A DNA stretch of 64,000 bases from Io17-Chloro-G2 sp965226915 (GTDB lineage Bacteria > Chloroflexota > Dehalococcoidia > Lucifugimonadales > UBA3495), in NCBI GenBank assembly GCA_965226915.1, contig CBDDEJ010000005.1, positions 1 to 64,000 of the forward strand, given 5' to 3'. The translations under genes were made by a program, and so were the position numbers. The notes below the pieces were generated by a model, which had not been told where the DNA came from, did not search any database, and saw only the letters and a list, made by a program, of their open reading frames with translations. Positions within the stretch are counted from its first letter, which is position 1; each line of letters starts with the position of its first letter. Of the stretch, positions 9,381 through 18,062 are shown one piece after another.

Positions 9381-9409
9381 TTGATGAAGAAACTGAATGC
9401 GGGTAAAAT
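9381..9409 (+). promoter_or_regulatory. Predicted sigma-70 promoter of marR (possibly leaderless)
   Basis: TTGATG (9381-9386), 17-nt spacer, TAAAAT (9404-9409). The ATG of marR starts 6 nt after the -10 box, which would put transcription start at or next to the start codon. The -35 box overlaps a small inverted repeat, TCAACAGTTGA (9375-9385), a possible site for MarR autorepression. Both points are predictions from sequence only. Confidence 0.5.
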
Positions 9410-9415
9410 CTTGAC

Positions 9416-9880
9416 ATGAGATCAGAGTTAAATGAAGCGCAATTGGCGGTTTGGCGGGGATTTCTTGAAGCCCACTCCATGGTGATTCGTAAGTTGGAAC
9501 GGGATTTGATTGAACAGGTGGAGATTCCCCTTACCTGGTACGACGTGCTGGTTCACCTATCCGAGGCCGGTCAGGGAAGGTTGCGGCATCAGATCCTGGC
9601 CGATTCTTTACTGCTCAGCCGCAGCGGGGTCACCCGGCTGGTAGACCGCATGGTTGACGCGGGCCTGGTGTGCCGGGAGGCGTCGGCAGACGACCGGCGG
9701 GTGTCCTATGTGGTGTTGACTGGGGCAGGGAGAGCCACGCTAGACCGGGCCGGCCCCGGCCACATCCACAGCGTGGTTGAGCATTTCGCCCGTCACCTCA
9801 GAGGCCCTGAGACCGCCGCTCTCGCATCGTTTTTCAGCAGGTTGTTGGAAGCACCGCCCGACAATGGCGACGAGCGATAG
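9416..9880 (+). CDS. MarR-family transcriptional regulator
   Basis: Winged-helix DNA-binding regulator (154 aa), normally a homodimer. The family core is visible: LTWYDVLVHLSEAGQGRLRHQ (helix 2), LADSLLLSRSGVTRLVDRMVDAGLV (recognition helix) and the wing REASADDRRVSYVVLTGAG. Members sense phenolics or oxidants and repress a neighbouring gene or themselves. The only downstream partner is the HAD gene, which overlaps the end of this one by 17 nt and so is translationally coupled. The ATG sits directly behind a good -10 box with no Shine-Dalgarno, consistent with a leaderless message. Ligand unknown. Confidence 0.9.
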   Translation: MRSELNEAQLAVWRGFLEAHSMVIRKLERDLIEQVEIPLTWYDVLVHLSEAGQGRLRHQILADSLLLSRSGVTRLVDRMVDAGLVCREASADDRRVSYVVLTGAGRATLDRAGPGHIHSVVEHFARHLRGPETAALASFFSRLLEAPPDNGDER

Positions 9881-10628
9881 CCCGATGATTCGGCCCGGCG
9901 GATTGAAAGCGATCGTCTTCGATTGGGACTTGACCCTCTGGAATAGCTGGGACACTCATCTCGAGCTGTTGCGCCAGACCGCCGGCGCCTTAGGCGCTCC
10001 CCGCCCGACGGCGGACGATGTCGCGGCGCATTTTTCCATGCCATTCTTGCTCCACCTGGAATGGTTCTTCCCCGGGGACCAGCAGCGAGTCGTCGACACC
10101 TACATGAGCTTCTACCAACGCATTGTCACCGACATGCCCAGCCTATACCCGGGAGTGCCCGATGCGTTGCGCCAGTTGAAGGAGAACGGATACCAATTGG
10201 CGATCTTCTCCGACAAACGTCATGGGTTTGGGGTTCCGGAGTTGGCGCAAGCCGGCATCGGCGCCCTCATGGACTATTCCTTGTTCCTGCTGGACGGCAG
10301 GCCGTACAAACCAGACCCCCAGGGGTTGCTGCAAGTGCTTGATGCTATAGCAGTGGCCCCCGGACAAGCGATATACGTGGGCGACACCGATGACGACATG
10401 GAGTGTGCCCGCCGGGCTGGCGTCAAAAGCGGAGCAGCATTGTGGGGAGCTTTGAACCGGGAGAAGACCTTGTCAGGAGGTCCCAGCTTTCAGTGGGAAC
10501 GTCCCGAGCATTTAGTGGAGTCGTTGAGCCTAAATTATCCGAAGCAGCGGGCTCTATGCAGGCGTTACGCTTTGAGCGGCGGCATGTTGCTCGTCGGCGT
10601 GGTAGGAGCTTCGCACCAGAGGGCCTGA
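9864..10628 (+). CDS. HAD-superfamily hydrolase (phosphoglycolate phosphatase-like)
   Basis: Mg-dependent phosphatase of the haloacid dehalogenase superfamily (254 aa). Motifs: I is VFDWDLTLWNS (nucleophile and acid/base Asp), II is IFSDKRHGFG (Ser), III is the Lys of RPYKPDP, IV is YVGDTDDDMECARRAG. A helical cap follows motif I, as in the subfamily I PGP/beta-PGM group. ATG 9864 overlaps marR; ATG 9885 is also possible. The 3' end overlaps the convergent lipA gene by 75 bp, so the last ~25 residues (rich in Gly, Val and Arg) are probably non-native extension or drift. The substrate could be a sugar phosphate or phosphoglycolate. Confidence 0.85.
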   Translation: MATSDSPMIRPGGLKAIVFDWDLTLWNSWDTHLELLRQTAGALGAPRPTADDVAAHFSMPFLLHLEWFFPGDQQRVVDTYMSFYQRIVTDMPSLYPGVPDALRQLKENGYQLAIFSDKRHGFGVPELAQAGIGALMDYSLFLLDGRPYKPDPQGLLQVLDAIAVAPGQAIYVGDTDDDMECARRAGVKSGAALWGALNREKTLSGGPSFQWERPEHLVESLSLNYPKQRALCRRYALSGGMLLVGVVGASHQRA

Positions 10629-11453
10629 GGCAACGTGTTTGAAGCCCATGGCCTCGCCGGCCTCTCTTAGCTGGTCAAACTCGGCAGGGGTGTAGAACCG
10701 ATCCATGGGCAGGTGCTTTTTAGAAGGTCGAAGATACTGTCCAATGGTCAGCAGGTCGCAGTCCGCCCCGCGAAGGTCCGCCATGGTTTCCAACAGTTCA
10801 TCCTGGCGCTCCCCCATTCCCACTATGATGCCAGACTTGGTGACGGTCCCGGGCGCCATTTCTTTTGCCTTGGCCAATAGCTCCAAAGACATATGGTAAT
10901 CACCCTTGGGCCGCACCTTTTGAAACACCCGGCTGACTGACTCTATGTTGTGGTTCAAAACGTCGGGCCTGGCGTCCATCACCTTCTGCAACGCGGGCCA
11001 CGATCCGGCGAAGTCCGGTATCAACACCTCTACCTTACAGCCAGGGGCCTCTTCTCGGATCTTCTTGATGCACGAAGCGAATATGAACGCGCCGCCGTCG
11101 GCCAGTTCGTCCCGGTTAACCGACGTGATGACGCAGTAATCCAGGCCGATCTCTTTCACTGTCTTGGCTAGCCGGGCTGGCTCTTGCAGGTCTAAACCGG
11201 CGGGACGGCCCGTGGTGACGGCGCAATAGAGGCATGCCCGAGTGCAAATCTCACCCAGGATCATAAACGTGGCTGTGCCGGAGTCCCAACATTCGCCGAT
11301 GTTGGGGCAATGGGCCTCTTCGCACACCGTGTGCAGCGATTGCTGCCTCATCAGCCCCTTCAACTCCATATATCGGGGGCTGCCCGGCGCCCGGACCTTC
11401 AACCATTCCGGCAGACGGGGCCTGATGGCGATGTTTTGTTCATTTTGTGGCAT
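10554..11453 (-). CDS. lipA: Lipoyl synthase
   Basis: Radical SAM enzyme that inserts two sulfurs into protein-bound octanoyl groups to make lipoate (299 aa). Both Fe-S sites are present: the auxiliary cluster Cys in CEEAHCPNIGEC (CX4CX5C, ~residues 39-50) and the radical SAM CTRACLYC (CX3CX2C, ~69-76). The C-terminal family signature Arg-Ser-Ser-Tyr (LVRSSYHADEQ) supplies the Ser ligand of the auxiliary cluster. No lipB lies beside it. The gene is last in a minus-strand run with gmk, aroA and tyrA, and converges on the HAD gene. Confidence 0.97.
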   Translation of the reverse strand: MPQNEQNIAIRPRLPEWLKVRAPGSPRYMELKGLMRQQSLHTVCEEAHCPNIGECWDSGTATFMILGEICTRACLYCAVTTGRPAGLDLQEPARLAKTVKEIGLDYCVITSVNRDELADGGAFIFASCIKKIREEAPGCKVEVLIPDFAGSWPALQKVMDARPDVLNHNIESVSRVFQKVRPKGDYHMSLELLAKAKEMAPGTVTKSGIIVGMGERQDELLETMADLRGADCDLLTIGQYLRPSKKHLPMDRFYTPAEFDQLREAGEAMGFKHVASGPLVRSSYHADEQHAAAQSVTPA

Positions 11454-11474
11454 GTGCAGATTTACGCCTTTGGG

Positions 11475-11512
11475 GCTATTAGCTGACAGCTGTTAGCTGA
11501 TTGCTGACTGCC
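11475..11512. repeat. Short AGCTG/CAGCT imperfect palindromic repeat
   Basis: A run built on agctgacagctgttagctgattgctgac between lipA and gmk. The same motif family appears near 55970-56004 and 62296-62342, always between genes. It is probably a small dispersed intergenic repeat. No function can be read from it. Confidence 0.55.
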
Positions 11513-11517
11513 AATGA

Positions 11518-12138
11518 TTATATCAGCCCCGACTGCCGAGGGTCTGTCCGGCATTTCTCAGCCGTGATAATGGAGTCGATCTGGGCCACCGCCCGTTCCA
11601 GGCCGCCATCCTGGTTGACCACACGGTAGTCAAACTTGGAGGCCTGCTTCATCTCTTCGCCGGCCGTCTTTAGCCGCAAGTCCAGCTCAGGGGAGCTTTC
11701 CGTCATGCGCCCGGCCAACCTCTCTTGGAGCTCTTGGAACGATGCCGGCAACATGAAGATAAAAAGCGCCCCTGGAGCGAGACGGCGCACAGTGTCCGCT
11801 CCCTGCACGTCTATTTTAAGAATGACATCCTTGCCTTCTTGGAATCCCTGTAACACCTGGCTCCGTGGCACGCCATACCAACGTCCGTAGACAAGGGCGC
11901 ATTCCAGGAACTCGTCACGGTCCTTCATGGCCAAAAAGGTTTCGGTGTCCAGGAAGATGTAGTCCACGCCGTCCTGTTCGCCGGGGCGCTGGGGCCGGGT
12001 GGTTGCGGTGACAACGAAATGCCAGTGCCGGTCCAACCCCTTTAACTCGGCCAAGGCGGCGTCTTTGCCCACGCCGGAAGGGCCTGACAACACCACCAAC
12101 AAAGGGGGACTAGGTTGGATTGCCGGGATGTCTTCCAT
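11518..12138 (-). CDS. gmk: Guanylate kinase
   Basis: Phosphorylates GMP to GDP with ATP (206 aa). P-loop LSGPSGVGKDAAL (~residues 15-27), GMP-binding region TTRPQRPGEQDGVDYIF (~45-61), and FLECALVYGRWYGVP with ILKIDVQGADTVRR, all standard for Gmk. The P-loop has Asp after GK where many Gmk have Ser or Thr. The ~12-residue N-terminal tail before LLVVLSG is unremarkable. It lies between aroA and lipA on one strand, a probable operon, though the 104-bp gap to aroA leaves room for its own promoter. Confidence 0.95.
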   Translation of the reverse strand: MEDIPAIQPSPPLLVVLSGPSGVGKDAALAELKGLDRHWHFVVTATTRPQRPGEQDGVDYIFLDTETFLAMKDRDEFLECALVYGRWYGVPRSQVLQGFQEGKDVILKIDVQGADTVRRLAPGALFIFMLPASFQELQERLAGRMTESSPELDLRLKTAGEEMKQASKFDYRVVNQDGGLERAVAQIDSIITAEKCRTDPRQSGLI

Positions 12139-12242
12139 CTAACCCGCGACCTAACCCGCGACCAAAATCGCGACCGTGCGAACGTTGGCATATCGGCCGC
12201 CCAGACGGCAGTTCAAGAAAAATGTCAAACCGAGGGCTCGAA

Positions 12243-13568
12243 TCATTTACCCGATAGGAGGTCGAGATGGTCCCAGAAATCGGGATAAGAAATCGAAGCG
12301 TCTTCAGCGCCATTGATGGTGATTTCTTCTTGAGCCAGCAGACCGGCCACTCCCAACGCCATCGCCAACCGGTGATCCAGATGGCTTTCGCACACCCCGC
12401 CCGATAGGCTGCGGGCGCCTCCGCCATGAATGACCATGCCATCTTCCCGCTCCTCTATGTTGGCGCCCAGGCGGGTAAGCTCGCTCACGGTGGTGGCGAT
12501 ACGGTCGGATTCCTTCACTCGCAGCTCCCTGGCGTCTCTGATCACCGTGTCACCCTCGGCGAAACAGGCGGCCACCGCCAGGATGGGTATCTCGTCGAGG
12601 ATCCGTGGAATCAAATCGCCCTGCACTTCTGTGCCCGACAACTGAGCGGAAGTGACCAGCAGATCGGCCACTGGCTCGCCGCCCTCGATGCGCTCATCCA
12701 CCAGTTGCAGGCCGTCTCCGGCGCCCATGGCTTCCAGCGCGTCCAGGATGCCGGTGCGCGAGGGATTTAGCCCCACTCCCCTCACCAAAACGCGGGCTTG
12801 AGGATGGCATAGACCAGCCACCAACCAGAAGGCGGCGGAACTGATGTCGCCGGGGACTTCTATGTCCACCGCGGTGAGTTGGGCGGGTTGGACCACCAAA
12901 GTGAGGCCGTCGGAAATCACCGTGCCGCCCATGGCCGTGACCATGCGCTCGGTGTGGTCGCGGGACAGGGCAGGTTGATGGAGGATGGTGTCGCCTTGGG
13001 CGGATAACCCCGCCAGCATGATGCAAGATTTTAGCTGGGCGCTGGCCACGGGCATAGTGTATTCGATGCCTTTCAAAGAACCGCCGTGGATGGTCAGCGG
13101 CGCCAGGGTGTCGTCTTTGCGCGCCATTATTTGCGCGCCCATTAGCTTCAGAGGCTGGACGATTCTACCCATGGGCCGGGTGCGAAGCGAACCGTCGCCG
13201 GTGAGGACCGAGTTGAATGGCTGTCCTGCAAGCAGTCCCGACAAAAGCCGCATGGATGTGCCCGCGTTGCCTGCGTCAAGGATGCCGTCGGGTTCCCGGA
13301 ATCCCTGGCTAGTTCCGTGGCCAGCTTCGGACCCCGTTCCGTGGACTATGACAGTCCCGTCTTGACTGTCGGGTTCGATCTCCACACCCATGGCCCGCAA
13401 GCATCCCATGGTGGACAGTACGTCTTCGCCGCTGGAAAGGCCGGTTACCAGGGCGTCGCCCTTAGCCATCGAGTTCAAGATCAAAGAGCGGTGAGAGATC
13501 GACTTGTCGCCGGGCACCGACAGATCGCCGGAGATAGAAGCCGGGCTACTGACGGAGCGCTGCGCCAT
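12243..13568 (-). CDS. aroA: 3-phosphoshikimate 1-carboxyvinyltransferase (EPSP synthase)
   Basis: Shikimate pathway enzyme joining PEP to shikimate-3-phosphate (441 aa). Motifs: PGDKSISHRSLILNSMAKG (~19-37), LDAGNAGTSMRLLSGLLAG (~96-114), the PEP-contact region ELRVKESDRIATTVSELTRLG (~343-363), and SHLDHRLAMALGVAGLLA (~393-410). The LDAGNAGTSMR segment has Ala after the second Gly, as in the glyphosate-sensitive-type layout of most bacteria; I draw no phenotype from it. It follows tyrA by ~100 bp, so the tyrosine-branch and common-pathway genes are clustered. Confidence 0.96.
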   Translation of the reverse strand: MAQRSVSSPASISGDLSVPGDKSISHRSLILNSMAKGDALVTGLSSGEDVLSTMGCLRAMGVEIEPDSQDGTVIVHGTGSEAGHGTSQGFREPDGILDAGNAGTSMRLLSGLLAGQPFNSVLTGDGSLRTRPMGRIVQPLKLMGAQIMARKDDTLAPLTIHGGSLKGIEYTMPVASAQLKSCIMLAGLSAQGDTILHQPALSRDHTERMVTAMGGTVISDGLTLVVQPAQLTAVDIEVPGDISSAAFWLVAGLCHPQARVLVRGVGLNPSRTGILDALEAMGAGDGLQLVDERIEGGEPVADLLVTSAQLSGTEVQGDLIPRILDEIPILAVAACFAEGDTVIRDARELRVKESDRIATTVSELTRLGANIEEREDGMVIHGGGARSLSGGVCESHLDHRLAMALGVAGLLAQEEITINGAEDASISYPDFWDHLDLLSGK

Positions 13569-13670
13569 GGAAATCCTCCCGAATGAATGGGCCTGAACAA
13601 GGGAATTTGTTAAGGGAATTTGTTAAATGAGGGCGTGAACGAGCGTGTTCGGCGAATCCTCATCGCCCGG

Positions 13671-14693
13671 CTACCTGCCTTTGGAGCCGTCGTCCTTTTC
13701 GCCGAACATCTTTCTCTGGGCTTGGATAGCTTTGCGGCCCAGCCTTCCGCCGAAGAAATCCCCCACGCTTTCCGCCATGCTAGGAATCTCCACCTGGTTT
13801 TGTTGGGCCCGCGCCTGAGCCACCGCTCCGGCCTTCCATAATTCTCGAGCTACGAACGCCTTCTCGAACAGCTCATGGACCGAATCGCTGTCTGGTTCAG
13901 GCTCGGCGCTCAAGAGTTGGCGCACTTCGTAGAGCTCTTTGATGAAAGAGTCTATCCAGGCCACTATGGGCTCAGGATTGGACAGGCAGATGTCCCGGTG
14001 CATGATTGGGTCGCCGGAAGCCAAGCGTGAACTGTCTTCGAATCCGGTGGCGGCCAGTTGGGCGATGTCGTCCCAGTTGGGGCTCTTGGAGGTGCAACCC
14101 ACTAAGGCCACCGACAAAAGGAACGGAAGGTGGCTCACCGCTGCTACAAAGCTGTCGTGCTCGTCGACGCCGATAAAAAAAGCACGGGCGCCTACGCCCT
14201 CGGCCAAGTTGCTAACCTCTGAGACCGCCCGGCTGCTGGCCCGGCTGCTGGGGACCACGCAATAAACTTTGTCCCGAAATAGGTCGGCGTCGCCGTTTTC
14301 CGGACCTGATTTTTCCCTTCCGGCCATTGGGTGCCCGCCCACGAATTCCACGTGGCTAGGCAGATATCGATCTGCCCACTGTAGGACCACCTTTTTGGAA
14401 CTGCCTACATCGGTGATCACGCAACCTTCTGGGAGGTCGCCGGCAATGACCTCCATCACCTCTTGCATCGCCATGACCGGCGTCGCCAAGACCACTACCC
14501 CGGCATCTCTCACTGCTCTGCCCAGGTTGTTTTCAACGCGGTCGAAGGCGTTGGCCTTTTGGGCGCCCGCCCTTGCGCTGCTGTGTGCGTCCGTGCCCAC
14601 CAACTCCAGGTTGGGTAACCTCTGAGTTTTTCGCAGGGCTAAAGCCAGGGATGTGCCGATGAGTCCGGTGCCGACGATGGTTAGTTTTGGCAT
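13671..14693 (-). CDS. tyrA: Prephenate/arogenate dehydrogenase
   Basis: NAD(P)-dependent oxidative decarboxylase of tyrosine synthesis (340 aa). Rossmann motif LTIVGTGLIGTSLALAL at the N-terminus, then VVVLATPVMAMQEVM, ITDVGSSKK, and the active-site segment FVGGHPMAGREKSG (~109-122). The C-terminal helical domain includes GVDEHDSFVAAVSHLPFLLS and ATGFEDSSRLASGDPIMHRDI. No ACT or chorismate mutase domain. The frame is open to 14738, but ATG 14693 has agaggtg at 4-5 nt spacing and begins exactly at the Rossmann strand. Prephenate versus arogenate preference cannot be read. Confidence 0.93.
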   Translation of the reverse strand: MPKLTIVGTGLIGTSLALALRKTQRLPNLELVGTDAHSSARAGAQKANAFDRVENNLGRAVRDAGVVVLATPVMAMQEVMEVIAGDLPEGCVITDVGSSKKVVLQWADRYLPSHVEFVGGHPMAGREKSGPENGDADLFRDKVYCVVPSSRASSRAVSEVSNLAEGVGARAFFIGVDEHDSFVAAVSHLPFLLSVALVGCTSKSPNWDDIAQLAATGFEDSSRLASGDPIMHRDICLSNPEPIVAWIDSFIKELYEVRQLLSAEPEPDSDSVHELFEKAFVARELWKAGAVAQARAQQNQVEIPSMAESVGDFFGGRLGRKAIQAQRKMFGEKDDGSKGR

Positions 14694-14861
14694 AGTCACC
14701 TCTGGTTTTAAGTGCTGGGCCGGTGCCTGGCGCCTCAACCAGCCAGGTAAGAACCCAACACCAATACTTATGACGTTACGAACTGGGAGTGAGAATCGGT
14801 TCCAATCCGCCTCAAGACCTCGCCGCCCGAATACAAGCGCCGGCGAGAATTAATGACCGGA

Positions 14862-15857
14862 TTAGGACCAGGTGGCGAACCCCATGCCGCAACCGGTTCC
14901 GGCGGGAGACCGGTAGCAGGGCACGTAGTCTATCAACTCCATTTCCAGGTGTTCCGCCGCGCCGGCCGCCGATATCCAGTTGCGAATCTCCGAGCTTCCA
15001 GCGTTGAGCCTTTCCCTGGGCAAATTGGAAAGCTTGGAGATGCTCTTTTCCTTCATGCCTTCGATGGCCCACTGGTCTATCTCTTCGTCCACCACGAAGT
15101 GGCTGAGACCGCCTGACGCCAGCACGCCGACCCTGGCTTTTACGGGCCACGCTTCGATGGCGTTGCGGATGGCCCGTCCCAAATCGTAACACCGTTTCGG
15201 CGTCGGCTGGTTGGGCGCGTAGTACGTGTTGACCATAAAGGGCAAAGCGGGAATTAACTTGTCGGTCATCAACCGGTGATATACGTACCCGAACGCGTGG
15301 CCGATGCCGCCTTGGGAAGCTCCCCCTTTGTCGGGGTTCAAGAACTTGGATGTCCCGATGTCGAACTCGGATTCAATCAGATACTCGATCATGTGGAGGC
15401 CCAAAGCCGGGTGGGTGGGGACCATTTGGTCCTCTGTAGCATAGCCAAGGAGGGGCTGGTTGCCGGTGGAGGGCGCCGCGCCCCGGCCGGAAACGTTGAC
15501 ATCATCCCCCCAGTAGACGCAGAAGGCTGGCATGTTGTCGTCCTGCAGGTACTCTTGCTGATCGTCTCCCAACATGACCAAAACGTCCAAGTTGGCTTTG
15601 TACAGGGCTTCGGACAGCTTGGCGATGCCCTTTTGGTTCCGCTGGTGCCTCTCTTCCATCTTGTCAGCGGTGATCTCCTTGGCGATGCGGTTGACGTCCG
15701 TCCTGCCCAGGAGGTCTTCATAGTCGGAATGGATCCCGTCGGTGCCGATGAGCATGGGGTTTCTCTTGTCACGCTCGCCCCGGGCTAACCAGCCTTCCGA
15801 AGGGGTGCTTAGTTGTGGGCTGTGGGAGCTAGCCAGACCGAATACCAATTCTGCCAC
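14862..15857 (-). CDS. LigB-type class III extradiol dioxygenase
   Basis: Non-haem iron(II) enzyme of the LigB/PCA 4,5-dioxygenase beta family (331 aa), which cleaves catechol-type rings or relatives. Candidate iron ligands lie in the N-terminal GLASSHSPQLSTP and in the segment around VLVMLGDDQQEYL. The catalytic His region is GVLASGGLSHFVVDEEIDQW (~255-274). The start is GTG 15857, preceded by aggagg with 7-nt spacing; the open frame further upstream lacks a ribosome site. No LigA-like small subunit gene is adjacent, so it is a single-component member or uses an unlinked partner. The catabolic substrate is unknown. Confidence 0.85.
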   Translation of the reverse strand: MAELVFGLASSHSPQLSTPSEGWLARGERDKRNPMLIGTDGIHSDYEDLLGRTDVNRIAKEITADKMEERHQRNQKGIAKLSEALYKANLDVLVMLGDDQQEYLQDDNMPAFCVYWGDDVNVSGRGAAPSTGNQPLLGYATEDQMVPTHPALGLHMIEYLIESEFDIGTSKFLNPDKGGASQGGIGHAFGYVYHRLMTDKLIPALPFMVNTYYAPNQPTPKRCYDLGRAIRNAIEAWPVKARVGVLASGGLSHFVVDEEIDQWAIEGMKEKSISKLSNLPRERLNAGSSEIRNWISAAGAAEHLEMELIDYVPCYRSPAGTGCGMGFATWS

Positions 15858-16077
15858 GGAACTCCTCCTGTGCGTCTCAAAAATCAACGAAGCCAACTGT
15901 CTTTTGAGACCTGCAATTGAATTTACCTTACTATGGGATTACACCCCTTGGCAAAGGTTCGTGTCAACTAAATTAGACATCGATGCTTTTTCGGCGCCCG
16001 CACCGAGTGGCTAACCGTAGGGGCACAGCGTGCAGCGCCCCTACCCTATATCAAAAACCAGCGGCCCGACGGGAATA
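15858..16077. repeat. Intergenic palindrome of the gtaggggc...gcccctac type
   Basis: The stretch upstream of the LigB gene contains a hairpin with arms GTAGGGGC (16017-16024) and GCCCCTAC (16037-16044). A second member of the same palindrome family is at 19542-19569. Apart from this I see no gene. The promoter of the LigB gene should lie near 15860-15960, but no convincing -35/-10 pair stands out. Confidence 0.6.
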
Positions 16078-16229
16078 CTAAACTAAAGCCAAGGTGGAAT
16101 CTACATTTGTGGGGCGATGAAGATTGGCTCAGGCGCCACGGTGAAGCTCTTCTACCTGTACCTGGAGGACGGTCCGGCGCCGCCGATTGACTTCCTCCAT
16201 ATGTGGGTTTCACCTTGGCTTTAGTTTAG
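16078..16229. mobile_element. 152-bp element with 21-22-bp terminal inverted repeats
   Basis: Arms at 16078-16098 (ctaaactaaagccaaggtgg...) and 16209-16229 (its reverse complement with one base indel) enclose ~110 bp. The interior can encode a short peptide starting MKIGSGATVKLFYLYLEDG, but nothing recognisable. No target duplication is visible. The outermost bases of the right arm supply the TAA stop codon of the degraded ATPase/TPR gene, so the insertion touches the end of that gene. It looks like a small non-autonomous transposable element; the parent family is unknown. Confidence 0.65.
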
Positions 16230-18062
16230 GCCTTCAGAATCTCCCGCCGCGACAGCACCCGCTCCATCAGTGGCCGCATTCCCAGGTCGCTGGAGATGGC
16301 CAGGGATTCGTCCAACAGGGCTACTCCCTTTTCTTTATCTCCGGCTCCGTCGCGTTCTTTTAGGGTGTCGGCGTAGTCGCAGCAGGTCCAGGCCAGCTCG
16401 GGCTGGTAGCCAGCCTTGCGGCAGAACGTCAGGGCAGCCTCGAAATGGGTTGCCGCTTGGTCCAAGTTGGTCATGGTTTGAGACAACAGACCCAATACAC
16501 GGTCACCAGAAACCAAGAAGTGATATATACCATTTATTAAGCTGAGCGAATTGTACTGTTCCCCAGCCACCCTAGCGTCATTCGCCATAACAGCGAATAT
16601 CCCCTTGCCAATTCTGGCAGCGGCTTCCGCGAAAGGTGTCACCGACCTCGAATTGATCACAATATCGGCCGTCGACGATACCGGGTCGAATATCTCAATA
16701 TCTCCGGTAATCCGGGCAATAAGCGCGCACACCGCTACCGGCCAAGCACGTTCTATGGACGGACCGGGCGTGGTCGTACGCAGTAGGTCAACAAGCCGAT
16801 CTATAAATGGCTCTCCCTCATCAAAATTACCTACATCATGCTCAAACAACGCCCGTGGCGCCAGGAGACGCGGATCCCTCGGCGAAAGTTCAAGGCCTCG
16901 GTCGCAGAAATCCCGGGCTGATTCCCAACGTCCTTGGGCGCGGGCCAGCATCAGGTGTCCAGTCATAGCCCTTCCAAACCAAGTCCGGTGGCGTAATTTT
17001 TCCGCCGGAGCAAGGCTCGCCTGAGCGTAGTTCCATGCCGACTGGGAGTCACCTAGAGCGATGCTGGCAACCGTTCCGGTGTATTGGGCAATTACGTCCG
17101 AATAAAAGTGATCGCCATCGAGACTCAGCTCACTCGCATTTCGGATGTCTGCAGCGGCCCGGCTTGGCCGAAGTTCGTATATGTCTACAAAGGCCGCATC
17201 CGACAAGACTTGTCGCTCTAAAAAAGCATCGTTTTCTCGACGAGCGATGGCGAGCGCACCCTCATAAGCCCGCTGCGCCCCTTCATAATCTGCTTCTTGG
17301 AAATACAGAATCGAGCCTTGATTAGCTAACAGACGTCCGGCCTCGGGTGAATCAGCGGATACCATTGATATGGCGTCAGCAATCAGCTCAGGTGCCCCGG
17401 CTAATTGATTCGCCAACAGCGGTAAGGGATACTCGGCTACTGCGACTGCCATGCCTACGTTCGCTAATTGAGAGTAGTAATCGAACGCCAATCTAAGATT
17501 ACTAATTGATTCTTCGATCAAGAGCACCGCGATTTGAGATCTGGCCAGCCCGAACAGTATCGCCGCCCCTTCGTCATCAAGCGACTTCTCACCTCTGGCG
17601 GCCCACGCCCGCTGGAAGTGTGTCAACGCTTCTTCATAGGCGTAGGCGCCCAGCGCCAGTTCGCCCGCGATAAGCGAGTAGTGCACGAGCTTCCCGGCGC
17701 CCAGCACAGTCTGCGCCTCGGCGAAGTGGTGGGCGAGCTCGGCGGCGTGAGCCTCGGCATTCCCGCCGTATAGCAACTCCAATGCCTCGCCGATGCGGGC
17801 GTGGAGCCTGACTTTGCGAGTAGTGGTCAGTTCTCCGGCCAAGGTCTCCTGGATCAGAGCGTGGGCGAACTGGTATCGGCCCACCGTTTGAGGCAATTCC
17901 TCAATGACCCGGGCGGCCAGGGCCTCCTCCAGGATCTCAAACAACCTGTCTTCGGAAGTATCTTCAGAAAGGGGCTTCAATTGCTCAAGGGTGAACTCCC
18001 GCCCAAGAATCGAAGCTGTAGTAAGCATCTCGTTACAGCGCTGGGATAGCCGGTTAAGTCCG
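16226..18062 (-). pseudogene. TPR/ATPase C-terminal fragment of the disrupted regulator
   Basis: Open ~610-residue segment. It starts with RLSQRCNEMLTTASILGREFTL, the end of the STAND/AAA winged-helix region. It continues with FAHALIQETLAGELTTTRKVRLHARIGEAL and a long helical array of TPR-like repeats. It ends LGMRPLMERVLSRREILKA. The longest ATG-initiated frame begins at 18028 (MLTTASILG), but the homology runs upstream to about 18062, where IS-like DNA begins. Without the nucleotide-binding half it cannot work as in the ancestor. It might still be expressed as a TPR protein; nothing upstream looks like a promoter. The stop codon belongs to the adjacent inverted-repeat element. Confidence 0.8.
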
